A stretch of DNA of 64,000 bases from positions 1 through 64,000 of the forward strand of contig NZ_CANLCI010000008.1 of assembly GCF_947489035.1 (NCBI RefSeq), given 5' to 3'. A program made the translations under genes and the position numbers. This stretch comes from an uncultured Ferrimonas sp. (GTDB taxonomy: Bacteria > Pseudomonadota > Gammaproteobacteria > Enterobacterales > Shewanellaceae). This document shows positions 8,585-19,206 of the stretch, in pieces (within the stretch, counting starts at the first letter, position 1; the number at the start of each line of letters is the position of its first letter). The notes beneath the pieces are model-generated. The model did no database searches and had not been told where the DNA came from. It saw nothing but the letters and a program-made list of their open reading frames with translations.

Positions 8585-10326
8585 GCCCGTTTAATCGATT
8601 GCACCTTAGCGGCGGATGGCAGTGTTAGCGTATGTTGCAGTGCCACCATGCTGATGGGCATTGGCAACAAGGTAAATTGCTCTAAGCCCATGGGGGCGTG
8701 ATTGCCCAGCACAATTACGCGCAGTGGCAAGGGGCCGTGTTGTTGCTGTTGCCGCAGGGCCGTCAATTCCTCAGCGCTTAAACTGTTGCGATCGCATAGG
8801 ATCAGCCGCTTACAGTGGCCACTGAGCAGATCCGGCAGCAGCGGGCGTAACGTTTGTTGCAGCTGTGGCCGATAACCTTGGCTGATTAACAGCTGTGTTA
8901 ATCCCTGCCCACGCCAATCGTTGTGGCCAATCACTGCAACCTCGCCTTGGGGGCTGATCTCGGTAGCTTCGCTTAGCCACTCCACCGCCAGGGTGATCCG
9001 GCAGCGGCTGCCTTTGCTGGTTGGCCAGAGGCTGATCTCAGCCCCTTGTTGTTCCAGCTGCTGCAGCATCAGCAGAGGCTGCAAGTAGCTGCCCAGTTGC
9101 AACGCCAAGATCCCAAAATTCCACTGTTGTCGTTGCTGCCATGCCGTGATCATTTCGTTCGGCCAAGGGCTGCCAAGCTGTTCAAAATCCACTAATAGAT
9201 GATGCTGTTGTTGTCGAAACACCACACTGGCTTGCGGCTGACAGGTAGCGATGGCGGCACTGAGTAAAGCCCGCGCCAGCTCGAACAAGGGTCGGTGCGG
9301 ACAGTTCACTCGGTTGGCGCAGTCGCTGTGGCGATAGATCATGATCTCCGTTGCGCCGCTGGGCAACTGTGGGCACAGCGCATCGATCTGTTCATCCAGT
9401 GTGGTGACTCCCCACGGTGCCTGTGGTTGCGCCAGCTGCTGTTGCAATTGCAGCAGTTCGCTAAAGCGCCACCGCAGCCGCGCTAACGCATGCGGTTCAC
9501 TGGCTTCAAGCCCTTGGTGTAGCTCTTGGCTCCATTGCAGCAACTGGTTGCCGTACAGGGCTTGCTGCTGTTGGCTTTGCTGCAACCGTTGTCGCAACTG
9601 CCAGCCCCAACGGCCACCAAACAGCAACAACAGCGCAATTACGAGCAACAGCAGTTGTTGCCCTAATTGGCTTTGTTGCTGCAACAGCAGCCCTCGTTGC
9701 CCCTGCTGGATCTGGGTTAAATCATTAAACAGCCGCTGCTGTGGCAGCGCTAACAAGTCCTGTACCACGGCATTTTTCCTGAAGCGACTTTGGCGATAAA
9801 CCTGAGCGTGGGCGCGAAGGCTTTGTTGCAAGTCCGCTGGCAGGGCGGTTAGTAGCGGCTCAAGATCGCGGCTTTGTTGTTCAATCGCCAGCTCTAACCG
9901 CGCCATCGCCAGGTGTTGCTGAGGGCTATTGGCCAAGGTGCGGGCTCGATTGAGCAATGTATTTAGCGCGGTGCGGCTGCTGTTGGCGGCGATCTGATGA
10001 CGAATCAATTTCAGCGTTAAGCTGCGCAGTTGCCCAGCCAAGGTGGTGATCCCGGCATGATGGCTATTGGCGCTATCCAGACTGTCGCCCAGTAATTGGA
10101 TCTGCCGGGCTAAGTGGCTGAGATAATCCAAGTTTGCGGCAGGCTTTACCTGATATTGGGTAACGCTGCTGAGTAATGCATGGCTGTCGTTACGCAGCCG
10201 CTGTAGCTGGGCGATCTGCTGCTCTAACTGCCGCAGCTGTTGCTGATCGCGATGGTATTGATTGCCTAGCAGCGCCAGTAACACCAGTGCAACCACTGCA
10301 ATCGCCGCATTAAAAAGTTTGCTCAT
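8581..10326 (-). CDS. Membrane-anchored, degenerate hybrid sensor-kinase-like protein
   Basis: 581 residues. Two membrane helices (about 8-21 and 223-238) enclose a roughly 200-residue, Gln/Leu-rich all-helical periplasmic domain. After a coiled coil, the segment SQELHQGLEA resembles a histidine-kinase H box. The expected ATPase motifs are not recognisable: the N-box-like stretch reads ALLSAAIATC without Asn, and no DxGxG is seen. The C-terminus (from about 455) looks like a receiver fold, with LILCDRNSL at the phospho-acceptor strand. The start overlaps the end of the di-heme peroxidase gene by 17 bp, implying translational coupling. The function is inferred only from architecture; it may be a pseudokinase signalling protein. 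Confidence 0.5.
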   Translation of the reverse strand: MSKLFNAAIAVVALVLLALLGNQYHRDQQQLRQLEQQIAQLQRLRNDSHALLSSVTQYQVKPAANLDYLSHLARQIQLLGDSLDSANSHHAGITTLAGQLRSLTLKLIRHQIAANSSRTALNTLLNRARTLANSPQQHLAMARLELAIEQQSRDLEPLLTALPADLQQSLRAHAQVYRQSRFRKNAVVQDLLALPQQRLFNDLTQIQQGQRGLLLQQQSQLGQQLLLLVIALLLLFGGRWGWQLRQRLQQSQQQQALYGNQLLQWSQELHQGLEASEPHALARLRWRFSELLQLQQQLAQPQAPWGVTTLDEQIDALCPQLPSGATEIMIYRHSDCANRVNCPHRPLFELARALLSAAIATCQPQASVVFRQQQHHLLVDFEQLGSPWPNEMITAWQQRQQWNFGILALQLGSYLQPLLMLQQLEQQGAEISLWPTSKGSRCRITLAVEWLSEATEISPQGEVAVIGHNDWRGQGLTQLLISQGYRPQLQQTLRPLLPDLLSGHCKRLILCDRNSLSAEELTALRQQQQHGPLPLRVIVLGNHAPMGLEQFTLLPMPISMVALQHTLTLPSAAKVQSIKRA

Positions 10327-11329
10327 CGTCTAATAGGGCCAAGATGGGAGGTGGGGGCGCACTTAAGCTGGCGAGAAATGCCAGCAACTCGGAGAGCTCT
10401 TGCTCTGATAGTTCTTTGCCTAGTTGATTCAGCGCCATGATCCGCACTGCCAAGCCTAAATTATCCACCGAGCCATCGTGAAAGTAGGGGCCGGTTTGCA
10501 CCACATTGCGTAAGCTGGGCACGCGAAAGACCATGTCATCACTGGCCTTGCTGGTGAGTTCCGCTAAGCCCAGATCGTTGCGGTTGATCTGTTCTTGATA
10601 GGTCAGGCCAAAGGTTTGCATCAAGTTGCCGCCCACGTTGATCCCTTGGTGACATTGAATGCAGCCGATTTTCTGGAAGTGATCCCAACCGGCTTTGGCT
10701 GCGCGGGGCAGCTCGGATTCGCCCCGTAAGAAGCGATCGAAATTGGCGTCTGGGGTGAGCAACTGCTGCTGAAAATAGACGATGGCGGCGGTAATGCTGG
10801 TGGCGGACAGCGGTTGCCCCATCACCTGTTCTACCCGCTGGCTTAACGCGTCATCTTGACCCAATTTGCTGAGCACCTGTGGCCAGTTGCTGTCCATCTC
10901 TAACGGGTTTTGCAGCGGCCCTTGCAGCTGGTGCGCCAAAGAGAGTGCGCGACCATCCCAAAACTGCATGGGGTTGAGGCTGGCATTGAACACCGTTGGG
11001 CTGTTGCGGCTGCCTTGGCCATTGACCCCAACGCTGGTGCGGCTGGCGAGGGTGCCATAACCTTGCAGCAAGTGGCAGCTGGCGCAGCTGATTTTATTGT
11101 TGCTGGATAAGCGGGGATCGGTGAACAGATCGCGGCCAAGGCGAGCTAAGTTCAGATCAACATCGTAGGGGTTAAATCGCGGGATCGGCCTGACTGGCAG
11201 ATATTGCTGCGCCTGTGCTTGTTGCAGCAGTGCTGCATCGGGGTGTTGGGTTTTGGGGGGGATCGGGCCACAACCGCCAATCAGCCATGAGGCAACCACG
11301 ACCAACATCGACACAAAGGGGCGATTCAT
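10310..11329 (-). CDS. Di-heme cytochrome c peroxidase-family lipoprotein
   Basis: 339 residues. The lipobox LIGGC (Cys20) indicates a lipid-anchored periplasmic protein. Two c-type heme sites are CASCH (82-86) and CIQCH (223-227). The family motifs [17 protein letters not shown] and [19 protein letters not shown] are characteristic of bacterial di-heme peroxidases and MauG-like proteins. Typical members reduce hydrogen peroxide using cytochrome c or quinol electrons. Upstream AAGGATGAG is a good ribosome site. It is followed by, and overlaps, the sensor-like gene at 8581-10326. Confidence 0.88.
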   Translation of the reverse strand: MNRPFVSMLVVVASWLIGGCGPIPPKTQHPDAALLQQAQAQQYLPVRPIPRFNPYDVDLNLARLGRDLFTDPRLSSNNKISCASCHLLQGYGTLASRTSVGVNGQGSRNSPTVFNASLNPMQFWDGRALSLAHQLQGPLQNPLEMDSNWPQVLSKLGQDDALSQRVEQVMGQPLSATSITAAIVYFQQQLLTPDANFDRFLRGESELPRAAKAGWDHFQKIGCIQCHQGINVGGNLMQTFGLTYQEQINRNDLGLAELTSKASDDMVFRVPSLRNVVQTGPYFHDGSVDNLGLAVRIMALNQLGKELSEQELSELLAFLASLSAPPPPILALLDDEQTF

Positions 11330-11428
11330 GCACTCATCCTTGAAGCAGTAGGGGTATCCTTGTCAGGTAGGTATAGAAGTGGCGGCCACATCTGGCAACC
11401 CACGGATCTCATCCAGCAAGGAGCCCTT

Positions 11429-11857
11429 ATGTGGCAGCAACACACCATCGAACTGCGGCCACAACGGCGTGGTTTTCATCTGATCACCGCTGAAATTGAA
11501 CAGCAATTGCCGCAGCTGCAGCACTATCGAATTGGCCTTTGTCATCTGCTGATCCAGCACACCAGCGCCAGCTTGAGCTTAAATGAAAACGCCGATCCAA
11601 CCGTACGAGCGGACATGGAAGCGCACTTTCAGCGGCTCGCGCCAGAAAACACCCCCTATTATCAGCACACCTATGAAGGGGCTGATGATATGCCTGCTCA
11701 CATCAAATCTGGGCTGCTGGGTTGCAGTTTAATGTTGCCATTGCAGCAGGGGCGATTGGCATTGGGCACATGGCAGGGGATCTATCTTGGCGAGCACCGA
11801 AATCAAGGTGGGTCACGGCGCATTATTGCCACTCTGCAAGGCGAGCTGCTTAAATAA
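11429..11857 (+). CDS. yjbQ: YjbQ family protein (UPF0047; secondary thiamine-phosphate synthase-like)
   Basis: 142 residues from the ATG at 11429, preceded by AAGGAG. Family motifs: [24 protein letters not shown] (seen as HTSASL and ENADP), HIKSGLLG, and the C-terminal [12 protein letters not shown]. Members are compact trimeric proteins with a weak thiamine phosphate synthase activity reported for the family; the true physiological role is uncertain. It appears to be a single-gene unit. Confidence 0.9.
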   Translation: MWQQHTIELRPQRRGFHLITAEIEQQLPQLQHYRIGLCHLLIQHTSASLSLNENADPTVRADMEAHFQRLAPENTPYYQHTYEGADDMPAHIKSGLLGCSLMLPLQQGRLALGTWQGIYLGEHRNQGGSRRIIATLQGELLK

Positions 11858-12383
11858 CGGCCAAATTCAGTGGCTAAATACGCTGAAATTAGCCAGCTTG
11901 TTAACAATATGTGTCTGCCATTAATAAGAATGGTTCGCAATTATTCTGCCCTTGCCAGAGGAAGTGTCGAGCTTTTTGTGTACAAAATGCACAAAAGATC
12001 CTGTTGCTGCCTCTGGCGAGAAAAAATATCGTAGTTTTTTCCACCACCCTCCTCGTTATATATCGATAACATCCGATCGTGTGATCTGGATCTTTTTTAG
12101 CGATAGCCACTGAAATTATGTGGTTTTCTTAGCAGCTTCCGCTGGTTCAATATTTTCAATACGTGTTGATAGTTTATTTTTTGTTAAAAAAGTGCTGCGA
12201 AGTGGCACTTAAACTTAAAAGTGGATGAATCGGCATGATGCGCACAATTTGAATTTTTGTTATGTTTTTATTAGCTGTGATCGAATAACGCACTAAGAAA
12301 TGACTTATTAGAAATATGTTAATTTTTTTAAAATAAAAAGTAACGATCACCACTCAATAAAATAAATAAAACCAGGGAGCACG
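11858..12383. promoter_or_regulatory. AT-rich leader/promoter region of the opp operon
   Basis: 526 bp without a credible gene, more AT-rich than the surrounding host DNA, especially the last 150 bp before oppA. A half-site TGTGATCTGGATC near 12079-12091 recalls a CRP site but lacks a good second half. No riboswitch fold or clear -35/-10 pair was recognised. The length and composition suggest a long regulated 5' region for oppA. Confidence 0.45.
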
Positions 12384-14015
12384 ATGTACATGGCAAATTC
12401 TCGCATTACTGCCGTGGGGCTCAGTTTAGTTATGGCTTCACTTTGGCCTGCTGCACAGGCCGCACAAGTACCAGCAGACACTCAACTGCACCCAGTGCAA
12501 GAGATTGTTCGCGGTAATGGCAGCGAACCCGCATCACTCGATCCACAAAAAGTGGAAGGCACCACCGGCTCTGCGATCACCAAAGATCTGTTTGAAGGGC
12601 TGGTACAGCAAGATAACGATGGCAACATCATTCCGGCGCAGGCAACCCACTGGGACATCAGCGGCGGCAATAAGGTGTTCACCTTCCATCTGCGTGATGG
12701 CATCAAGTGGTCTAACGGTGCGACGGTAACGGCCGATGACTTTGTGTTTGGCTTTCAACGTGCTGTCGATCCGAAAACCGCTTCGCGTTACGCCTGGTAC
12801 CTTGAGATCGCAACGGTCGCTAATGCCGCCGCCATTGTGCGTGGTGAAATGCCTGCGGACAGCCTTGGGGTGGAAGCGCTGGACGACAAAACATTCCGAG
12901 TGACCTTGGAAAAGCCAGTGCCGTACTTTGTGCGGATGTTGGCGCACCAAAACACCTTCCCAGCGCCGAAGAAAGTGATTGAAGCCTATGGCGATCAGTG
13001 GACCCGTCCGGAAAACATGGTCACCAACGGCGCGTACACGCTGTCGCAATGGGTGGTGAACGAGAAAATCATCTTAAAGCGCAGCCCAACCTACTGGGAC
13101 GACGCCAAAACCGTGATCAATCAGGTGAGCATGTTGGCGATCCCATCCGCCAACACCGAACTGGCGCGTTACAAAGCGGGCGAGATCGACATGACGCTGA
13201 CCATCCCGCTGGAGCACTTCAAATCGCTGCAGCAAAGCCTGCCGGATGACATCCGTACCTCGCCGTATCTGTCGACTTACTACTACGAGTTCAACACCAA
13301 GGTGGCGCCGTACGACGATCCGCGCGTACGTAAAGCGTTGTCGTTGGCGATCAACCGTGAAGCGATGACCAAGTACGTCTTGGGCCAAGGCCAAAAGCCG
13401 GCTTACGGTTTCACCCCCGAAGCGGTGAACGGCTTTACCCCGCCAGTGCTGGATTACGCCACTTGGACCCAAGAAGAGCGTCTGGCGGAAGCCAAGCGAT
13501 TGATGAGCGAAGCCGGCTATGGCCCAGGGAAGAAATCACTGTTGATCAACTTGCTGTACAACACCTCGGAATCCCATAAGAAGATCGCCATCGTGGTGGC
13601 CCAGTTGTGGAAACCATTAGGGGTGCAGGTGCGCTTGGAAAACCAAGAGTGGAAAACCTTCTTGGACACCCGTAACCAAGGCCGATTTGAAGTGGCCCGT
13701 GCCGGTTGGTCGGGGGATTACAACGAAGCGTCCACCATGCTCGACATTCTGTTAACCACGCATGGCCAGAACAAAGGCAAGTGGTCGAACGCCGAATACG
13801 ATCAGCTGATGGCGGATTCGCGCTTAATTGAAGATGACGCAGAGCGCGCCAAGTTGTACACCCGCGCGGAAGAGATCATGGCGGCCGAAGCCCCAGTGAT
13901 CCCAGTGTACCAAGGGGTGATCAGCCGCTTGGTGAAAACCTACGTGGGCGGTTACCCGATGAACAACGTCGAAAACACCATCTACAGCAAAAACCTGTAC
14001 ATCATCAAACACTAA
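12384..14015 (+). CDS. oppA: Periplasmic oligopeptide-binding protein OppA
   Basis: 543 residues. A signal peptide (ITAVGLSLVMASLWPAAQA) is followed by a family 5 solute-binding protein. Motifs include NGSEPASLDPQKVEGTTGS, LRDGIKWSNGATVTADDFVF (the family signature) and RKALSLAINREAM. It captures peptides in the periplasm for the OppBC channel. CAGGGAGC precedes the start; the ATGs at 12384 and 12390 are both possible. It is the first gene of a complete oppABCDF operon. Confidence 0.95.
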   Translation: MYMANSRITAVGLSLVMASLWPAAQAAQVPADTQLHPVQEIVRGNGSEPASLDPQKVEGTTGSAITKDLFEGLVQQDNDGNIIPAQATHWDISGGNKVFTFHLRDGIKWSNGATVTADDFVFGFQRAVDPKTASRYAWYLEIATVANAAAIVRGEMPADSLGVEALDDKTFRVTLEKPVPYFVRMLAHQNTFPAPKKVIEAYGDQWTRPENMVTNGAYTLSQWVVNEKIILKRSPTYWDDAKTVINQVSMLAIPSANTELARYKAGEIDMTLTIPLEHFKSLQQSLPDDIRTSPYLSTYYYEFNTKVAPYDDPRVRKALSLAINREAMTKYVLGQGQKPAYGFTPEAVNGFTPPVLDYATWTQEERLAEAKRLMSEAGYGPGKKSLLINLLYNTSESHKKIAIVVAQLWKPLGVQVRLENQEWKTFLDTRNQGRFEVARAGWSGDYNEASTMLDILLTTHGQNKGKWSNAEYDQLMADSRLIEDDAERAKLYTRAEEIMAAEAPVIPVYQGVISRLVKTYVGGYPMNNVENTIYSKNLYIIKH

Positions 14016-14034
14016 GACGACGAGGAACCCCATT

Positions 14035-14961
14035 ATGTTGAGTTTTACCGTTCGCCGTCTGCTGATGGCTATTCCCACCCTGTTTATTCTGGTGACCCTG
14101 TCATTCTTTATGATGCAGTCGGCCCCGGGCAGCCCTTTTACCGGCGATTTCAACCTGCCGCCTGAAGTGCTGGCCAACATCGAAGCCAAGTACCACTTGG
14201 ATAAACCGATGTGGCAGCAGTACCTGTATTACCTTGGCGATCTGATGCAGGGCGATTTAGGCCCCTCGTTTAAGTACCGCGATTACAGCGTGAATGAACT
14301 GGTGGCGGCTTCGTTTCCGGTGTCCATCACCTTAGGTTGTGTGGCGTTCGTGTTTACCGTGATTTTCGGTACCGCGCTGGGCACCGTGGCCGCGCTGAAG
14401 CAAAACACTTGGATCGATTACACCGTAATGAGCTTGGCGATGGTGGGCGTGGTGTTGCCGTCGTTTGTGTTAGCGCCGGTGTTGGTGCTGATATTTGCGG
14501 TCGGATTGCAGTGGTTGCCCGCTGGCGGTTGGAACGACGGCCATTGGATGAATCTGGTGTTGCCGGTGTCGGCGATGGCGATTTTGTACATGGCCTCCAT
14601 CAGCCGCATCATGCGTGGTTCGATGATTGAAGTGTTGAACGCGCCCTACATTCGTACCGCTCACGCCAAAGGCTTGCCGATGAAACACATCATCTTCAAG
14701 CACGCCCTGCGCCCAGCGATGCTGCCCGTGGTGTCCTACTTAGGCCCAGCGTTTGTGGGGATCATCACCGGCTCGGTGGTGATTGAAACCGTGTTTGGTA
14801 TTCCGGGCATTGGTCAGTACTTCGTGAACGGCGCCTTGAACCGCGACTATTCGCTGGTGTTGGGATTAACCATCTTAGTCGGTGCCTTAACCATCTTCTT
14901 TACCGCCATTGTCGATATTGTCTACGGCATGATTGACCCACGCATTCGAGTGGAGAGCTAA
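14035..14961 (+). CDS. oppB: Oligopeptide ABC transporter permease OppB
   Basis: 308 residues, close to the E. coli size. There are about six membrane helices, beginning MLSFTVRRLLMAIPTLFILVTL. The binding-protein-dependent permease EAA loop is seen in YIRTAHAKGLPMKHIIFKHALRPAMLP. The C-terminus MIDPRIRVES is typical of OppB. It follows oppA by 19 bp with a GACGAGGAAC ribosome site. Confidence 0.96.
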   Translation: MLSFTVRRLLMAIPTLFILVTLSFFMMQSAPGSPFTGDFNLPPEVLANIEAKYHLDKPMWQQYLYYLGDLMQGDLGPSFKYRDYSVNELVAASFPVSITLGCVAFVFTVIFGTALGTVAALKQNTWIDYTVMSLAMVGVVLPSFVLAPVLVLIFAVGLQWLPAGGWNDGHWMNLVLPVSAMAILYMASISRIMRGSMIEVLNAPYIRTAHAKGLPMKHIIFKHALRPAMLPVVSYLGPAFVGIITGSVVIETVFGIPGIGQYFVNGALNRDYSLVLGLTILVGALTIFFTAIVDIVYGMIDPRIRVES

Positions 14962-14964
14962 GCA

Positions 14965-15879
14965 ATGCAAACCATTACCCAAAAACAAAATAACGAAGCG
15001 GTAGAACAGTTTGCCCAAGAACTGGAAGTGGAAGGACGCAGCCTTTGGGCTGACGCTCGGCGCCGCTTCCTGCGTAACCGCGCCGCGGTGATCTCTCTGG
15101 GCATTTTGGCGTTCATCTTTGTGCTTGTGATGATTGGCCCAGCGCTGTCTGGTTACGCCTTTGATGAGATGGACTGGGAAAACATGGCTTCGGGCCCAAG
15201 TTTGGCCAATGGCCACTTCTTTGGCACCGATTTCTTGGGGCGCGATCTGTTTGTGCGCACCCTAGAAGGCGGCCGCATCTCGTTCTTAGTGGGCGTGTTA
15301 GGCGCCACGGTGGCGGTGATCATCGGTACGCTCTACGGCTCGTTTGCCGGTTACATCGGTGGCCGTACGGACAGCATCATGATGCGAATTCTGGAGATCC
15401 TGCAGTCGTTCCCATTCATGTTCTTGGTGATCCTGCTGATGACCTTCTTCGGTCGTAGCCTGTTCTTGATCTTCCTCGCCATTGGCGCGGTGTCGTGGCT
15501 GGATATGGCGCGAATTGTGCGTGGCTTAACCTTGGGCTTAAAGCGCAAAGAGTTCGTGGAAGCGGCGATTGTGGCCGGGACGCCGGGCAAAGACATTATC
15601 CTGCGCCACTTGGTGCCAAACGTACTGGGGATCGTGGTGGTGTACGCCTCGTTGCTGGTGCCGGGAATGATCCTGTTTGAATCCTTCTTAAGCTTCTTAG
15701 GCCTTGGGGTGCAAGAACCCTACACCTCGTGGGGGGCACTGGTGAACGAAGGCGCCCTAACCATGGAAGTGGCCCTGTGGCAGCTGGCGTTCCCAACCTC
15801 ATTCTTGGTGGTCACCCTGTTCTGCTTTAACTACATCGGCGACGGCTTACGCGACGCCCTTGATCCAAAAGATCGCTAA
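14965..15879 (+). CDS. oppC: Oligopeptide ABC transporter permease OppC
   Basis: 304 residues. A cytoplasmic N-terminal tail ([21 protein letters not shown]) is followed by membrane helices. The OppC motif [22 protein letters not shown] is present, as is the EAA loop [24 protein letters not shown]. The C-terminus [12 protein letters not shown] is typical. It starts 3 bp after oppB. Confidence 0.96.
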   Translation: MQTITQKQNNEAVEQFAQELEVEGRSLWADARRRFLRNRAAVISLGILAFIFVLVMIGPALSGYAFDEMDWENMASGPSLANGHFFGTDFLGRDLFVRTLEGGRISFLVGVLGATVAVIIGTLYGSFAGYIGGRTDSIMMRILEILQSFPFMFLVILLMTFFGRSLFLIFLAIGAVSWLDMARIVRGLTLGLKRKEFVEAAIVAGTPGKDIILRHLVPNVLGIVVVYASLLVPGMILFESFLSFLGLGVQEPYTSWGALVNEGALTMEVALWQLAFPTSFLVVTLFCFNYIGDGLRDALDPKDR

Positions 15880-15889
15880 AGGAGGCGTT

Positions 15890-16861
15890 ATGAGCTTATT
15901 ACAAGTACAGGATCTCAACGTACAGTTCACTACCCCAGACGGTAACGTTACCGCGGTGGATCGGCTGAGCTTTGATCTGGCGGCGGGTGAAACCTTAGGG
16001 ATCGTGGGCGAATCAGGATCCGGCAAAAGCCAAACCGCCTTTGCGATCATGGGGCTGTTGGCAAAGAACGGCATCACCCAAGGATCGATCAAATTTGAAG
16101 AGCAACAGATCCTCGGGTTGCCGCCACAGCAGTTGAATAAGATCCGCGCCGAGCAGATCGCGATGATCTTCCAAGATCCCATGACCGCGCTGAACCCTTA
16201 CATCAAAGTGGGGCCGCAGTTGATGGAAGTGCTGATGCTGCACAAAGGGCTTGGCGCCAGCGAAGCCTTTGAAGAATCGGTGCGGATGTTGGATGCGGTG
16301 AAGATGCCAGAGTCGCGCAAGCGGATGGACATGTACCCGCACGAATTCTCCGGCGGCATGCGCCAACGGGTGATGATCGCCATGGCGTTGCTGTGCAAGC
16401 CCAAACTGTTGATCGCCGATGAACCCACCACGGCTTTGGACGTAACCGTACAGGCGCAGATCTTGGATCTGCTGAACGAGTTGAAGCGCGATCTGGGCAC
16501 CGCGATCATCATGATCACCCACGATCTGGGGGTGGTGGCCGGCTTATGCGACAAGGTGATGGTGATGTACGCCGGTCGCACCATGGAATACGGCAGCACC
16601 AACGACGTGTTCTATCAACCGGCCCACCCTTATACCGAAGGCCTGTTAAGCGCCATTCCGCGTTTAGACAGTAACGAAGCGACCTTGCCCACCATTCCGG
16701 GCAACCCGCCGAACTTGCTGGCCTTGCCACCGGGTTGCCCGTTCAGCGCCCGCTGCGTTCAGGCAACGGATCTGTGCCAAAGCCAACCGGCCCAGCTGCA
16801 ACGCTTTGGTGATAACCGCCAACGTGCCTGTCACATCGAACTGCAAGGAGCGGTAGCATGA
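15890..16861 (+). CDS. oppD: Oligopeptide ABC transporter ATPase OppD
   Basis: 323 residues from the ATG at 15890 with GGAGG upstream. Walker A is GESGSGKSQ, the signature is SGGMRQRV and Walker B is [12 protein letters not shown], followed by the switch His (ITHDLG). The C-terminal oligopeptide-transporter region has a cysteine cluster ([10 protein letters not shown]...C...C) of the kind that binds an iron-sulfur centre in relatives. It energises uptake together with OppF and overlaps oppF by 4 bp. Confidence 0.97.
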   Translation: MSLLQVQDLNVQFTTPDGNVTAVDRLSFDLAAGETLGIVGESGSGKSQTAFAIMGLLAKNGITQGSIKFEEQQILGLPPQQLNKIRAEQIAMIFQDPMTALNPYIKVGPQLMEVLMLHKGLGASEAFEESVRMLDAVKMPESRKRMDMYPHEFSGGMRQRVMIAMALLCKPKLLIADEPTTALDVTVQAQILDLLNELKRDLGTAIIMITHDLGVVAGLCDKVMVMYAGRTMEYGSTNDVFYQPAHPYTEGLLSAIPRLDSNEATLPTIPGNPPNLLALPPGCPFSARCVQATDLCQSQPAQLQRFGDNRQRACHIELQGAVA

Positions 16862-17868
16862 GCGTGTTATTAAAAGCGACCAACGTAAAGGTTCGATTCG
16901 AGATCAAAAAAGGGCAAAAATGGCCGTGGGATCCGATCCCGCAGTTGAAAGCCGTTGATGGGGTGTCGTTTCAGGTCGAAGCGGGGGAAACCCTAGGGGT
17001 GGTTGGCGAGTCCGGCTGTGGTAAATCCACCTTAGCCCGCGCCTTGATTGGTTTGGTGCCGGTAGCGGAAGGCTCGATTGAGTTTAATGGCAAGCCGGTA
17101 GACACCAACGATCCGAAAGCGATGGTGGATCTGCGTAAAGAGGTGCAGATGATCTTCCAGGATCCCTTGGCCTCACTGAACCCACGGATGACCGTAGGCG
17201 ACATCATTGCCGAGCCGCTGCGCAACTACTACCCAGATTGGAGCAAAGCCCAGCTGCAAGATGAAGTGCGGGCGATGATGGCCAAGGTGGGCTTGCTGCC
17301 GAACGTGATCAACCGCTATCCGCACGAATTCTCCGGCGGCCAGTGTCAGCGTATCGGCATCGCCCGCGCGTTGATCTTAAAGCCCAAGCTGGTGATCTGT
17401 GATGAACCGGTATCGGCGCTGGATGTGTCGATTCAGGCGCAGGTGGTTAACTTGCTGAAGCAGCTGCAAGCCGAGATGGGCTTGGCGCTGATCTTCATCG
17501 CCCACGATCTGTCGGTGGTGAAACACATCAGCGATCGGGTGATGGTGATGTACTTGGGCAACCAAGTGGAAACCGCCAGTTCGGAAGAGCTGTACGCCAA
17601 GCCATCGCACTTCTACAGCCGGGCGTTGCTTAGCGCGGTACCGCTGCCGGATCCGGAAGCGGAGCGCAACAAGGTGATCATCCCACTGACCGGAGAGCTG
17701 CCATCGCCGATCAACCCACCATCGGGCTGCGTATTCCGCACCCGTTGCCCTGCGGTGTGCAGTGACTGTGCCTCGCACCGACCGAAGTTGGAAAACATCG
17801 GCGGCAGCCACTTTGTGGCGTGCCCACGGATTGATGTGGCAATAGACTTAGGCCACCACGCGGCGTAA
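16858..17868 (+). CDS. oppF: Oligopeptide ABC transporter ATPase OppF
   Basis: 336 residues. Walker A is GESGCGKST, the signature is SGGQCQRIG, Walker B is [12 protein letters not shown] and the switch is IAHDLS. The C-terminal Cys motif ([11 protein letters not shown]) matches OppF/DppF. Its ATGA start overlaps the oppD stop. It is the last gene of the operon, followed by a strong terminator. Confidence 0.97.
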   Translation: MSVLLKATNVKVRFEIKKGQKWPWDPIPQLKAVDGVSFQVEAGETLGVVGESGCGKSTLARALIGLVPVAEGSIEFNGKPVDTNDPKAMVDLRKEVQMIFQDPLASLNPRMTVGDIIAEPLRNYYPDWSKAQLQDEVRAMMAKVGLLPNVINRYPHEFSGGQCQRIGIARALILKPKLVICDEPVSALDVSIQAQVVNLLKQLQAEMGLALIFIAHDLSVVKHISDRVMVMYLGNQVETASSEELYAKPSHFYSRALLSAVPLPDPEAERNKVIIPLTGELPSPINPPSGCVFRTRCPAVCSDCASHRPKLENIGGSHFVACPRIDVAIDLGHHAA

Positions 17869-17903
17869 AGCGGCGGATCGGTTGCGATATGCTGCCCTGA
17901 ATC

Positions 17904-17933
17904 AAACGCCACCGCTGTTGCGGTGGCGTTTTT
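17904..17933 (+). terminator. Terminator of the opp operon
   Basis: 12-bp perfect stem AAACGCCACCGC / GCGGTGGCGTTT with a TGTT loop, ending in five T residues. Confidence 0.9.
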
Positions 17934-18154
17934 GTTGGTGCCAACAACGGCTGCGATGATCCGCCGCCACCGTGAGCGCCAGTAAAGGAATGGGGGCCGC
18001 AGCACAACCATTTTGGCGCGATCACAGCGAAGGCTGAGCGCGCTCTCAGTTCGGCTTGAAAGGGGCAGTTTTCGTAGAAATAATGACCTAAATCAATGTT
18101 GTAAACAGACTCTATGAGCATGATGAAACGGACATTATGGCAAGGAGAGTGAAG

Positions 18155-18409
18155 ATGATTATTGAAGATCACAGCTTAGTGAACGAGTTCCCCCATGATA
18201 AGCGCCTGATCGAGGAGCTCAATCTTACCGACAACCAGTTCCACAAACTGTTCAACGATTACCACGAGCTAGACCGCGAAGTACACCGCATCGAAGAGGG
18301 GATTGAGGTCAGCGACGATGCCTACCTTGAGAACCTAAAATTCCGCCGCGTCACCTTGAAAGACACCCTGTTTAACGCCCTCCAACAAGCAAAAAATAAG
18401 ATCAATTAA
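18155..18409 (+). CDS. YdcH/DUF465 family small protein
   Basis: 84 residues from the ATG at 18155, chosen because AAGGAG lies 8 bp upstream. The helical-hairpin composition (FNDYHELDREVHRIEEG...YLENLKFRRVTLKDTLF) matches the DUF465/YdcH family: HxxLD/R-type contacts and KKxRLxLKD-like ends. The function of the family is unknown. It is monocistronic and converges with the EAL gene. Confidence 0.8.
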   Translation: MIIEDHSLVNEFPHDKRLIEELNLTDNQFHKLFNDYHELDREVHRIEEGIEVSDDAYLENLKFRRVTLKDTLFNALQQAKNKIN

Positions 18410-18425
18410 CGGCCTTGTCGCTGCG

Positions 18426-18450
18426 GTGTGGGCGAAGCGTTCGCTCACAC
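18426..18450. terminator. Inverted repeat between convergent genes
   Basis: GTGTG-g-GCGAA / TTCGC-t-CACAC around a GCG loop. There is no T-tract, so it is a weak or Rho-assisted terminator at best. Confidence 0.35.
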
Positions 18451-18501
18451 CTGAACCCGCTTGGTTGCCGTAAGCAAGCACTGCCGCCGGGGCTGACTGT
18501 G

Positions 18502-19206
18502 CTAGTGATTGGCCAATAAGATCTGTTGTTGAGCCTGCACAAACTGCGGCTTAAACAGATAGCCCTGAACCCAGTCGATGCCCAGTTGGCGCGCATAATC
18601 CAGTTGCGCTTGCTGCTCAACCCCTTCCAGCACCGTGGTTTTGCCCATCTTCTGGGCGTAATCGATCAGCGCAGTGAGTAATTGATGCTGATCGTCGCAT
18701 TGGGATCGCGCCAGCCAGGTCATGTCGAACTTGAAACAGTCCACTTCACTGAGCAGTTGCAGCGACAACATCGAGTGAGGCGCGCCGATGTCGTCCAATG
18801 CGACTTGGTTTCCTTGACGCTGAAACTGTTGCAGCAATTGGCTGCACAGCTTGGCATCGCTGATGGACGTATTTTCAATCAGTTCGACCGTCAATTGGGG
18901 ATGGCTGGCCAGCAGGGCGAGCATGTCGGCGCGGTTGTGATCGTTGATCGCATGGGGATCGATGTTGATGAACAGCTTGGCGGCCGCTGGGGCGCACTGC
19001 AGTTGCAGCTGTTTTGCTTGGTACTCGACTCGCGCCAAGATCTCCGGCTGCTGGTGAAACTGTTCAAACACACGATTGGGGGCGATGGCTTGGCCACTGT
19101 TGCGGCGAAAGCGCGCCAATGCTTCATAAGCGTGCACAGTTAGGCTGCGGGTGCAGATCAGCGGTTGGTATTCGCAACTCATGTGCAGCGGTTCAGACAG
19201 TAGCAT
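18502..19206 (-). CDS. EAL-domain cyclic-di-GMP phosphodiesterase-like protein
   Basis: 234 residues, a stand-alone EAL domain without a sensory module. Signature elements visible: YEALAR, the Asn in LFINIDP, Glu in VELIENT, DDIG in place of DDFG, Lys in FKFDMTW, EGVE and the terminal QGYLF. Metal- and base-binding residues therefore look mostly kept, and hydrolysis of c-di-GMP to pGpG is plausible. The DDFGxGxSS loop is altered to DDIGAPHSM, which could lower activity. The start is uncertain (19206 or 19182). The gene stands alone between converging and co-directional genes. Confidence 0.8.
   Translation of the reverse strand: MLLSEPLHMSCEYQPLICTRSLTVHAYEALARFRRNSGQAIAPNRVFEQFHQQPEILARVEYQAKQLQLQCAPAAAKLFINIDPHAINDHNRADMLALLASHPQLTVELIENTSISDAKLCSQLLQQFQRQGNQVALDDIGAPHSMLSLQLLSEVDCFKFDMTWLARSQCDDQHQLLTALIDYAQKMGKTTVLEGVEQQAQLDYARQLGIDWVQGYLFKPQFVQAQQQILLANH

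Noticed and set aside
12079..12091. CRP binding site upstream of oppA
   Set aside because: Only one good half-site (TGTGA) is present and the second half does not match.
11901..12110. Leftward 69-codon open frame upstream of oppA
   Set aside because: It lies in an AT-rich regulatory region, lacks a ribosome site and has no family-like features.
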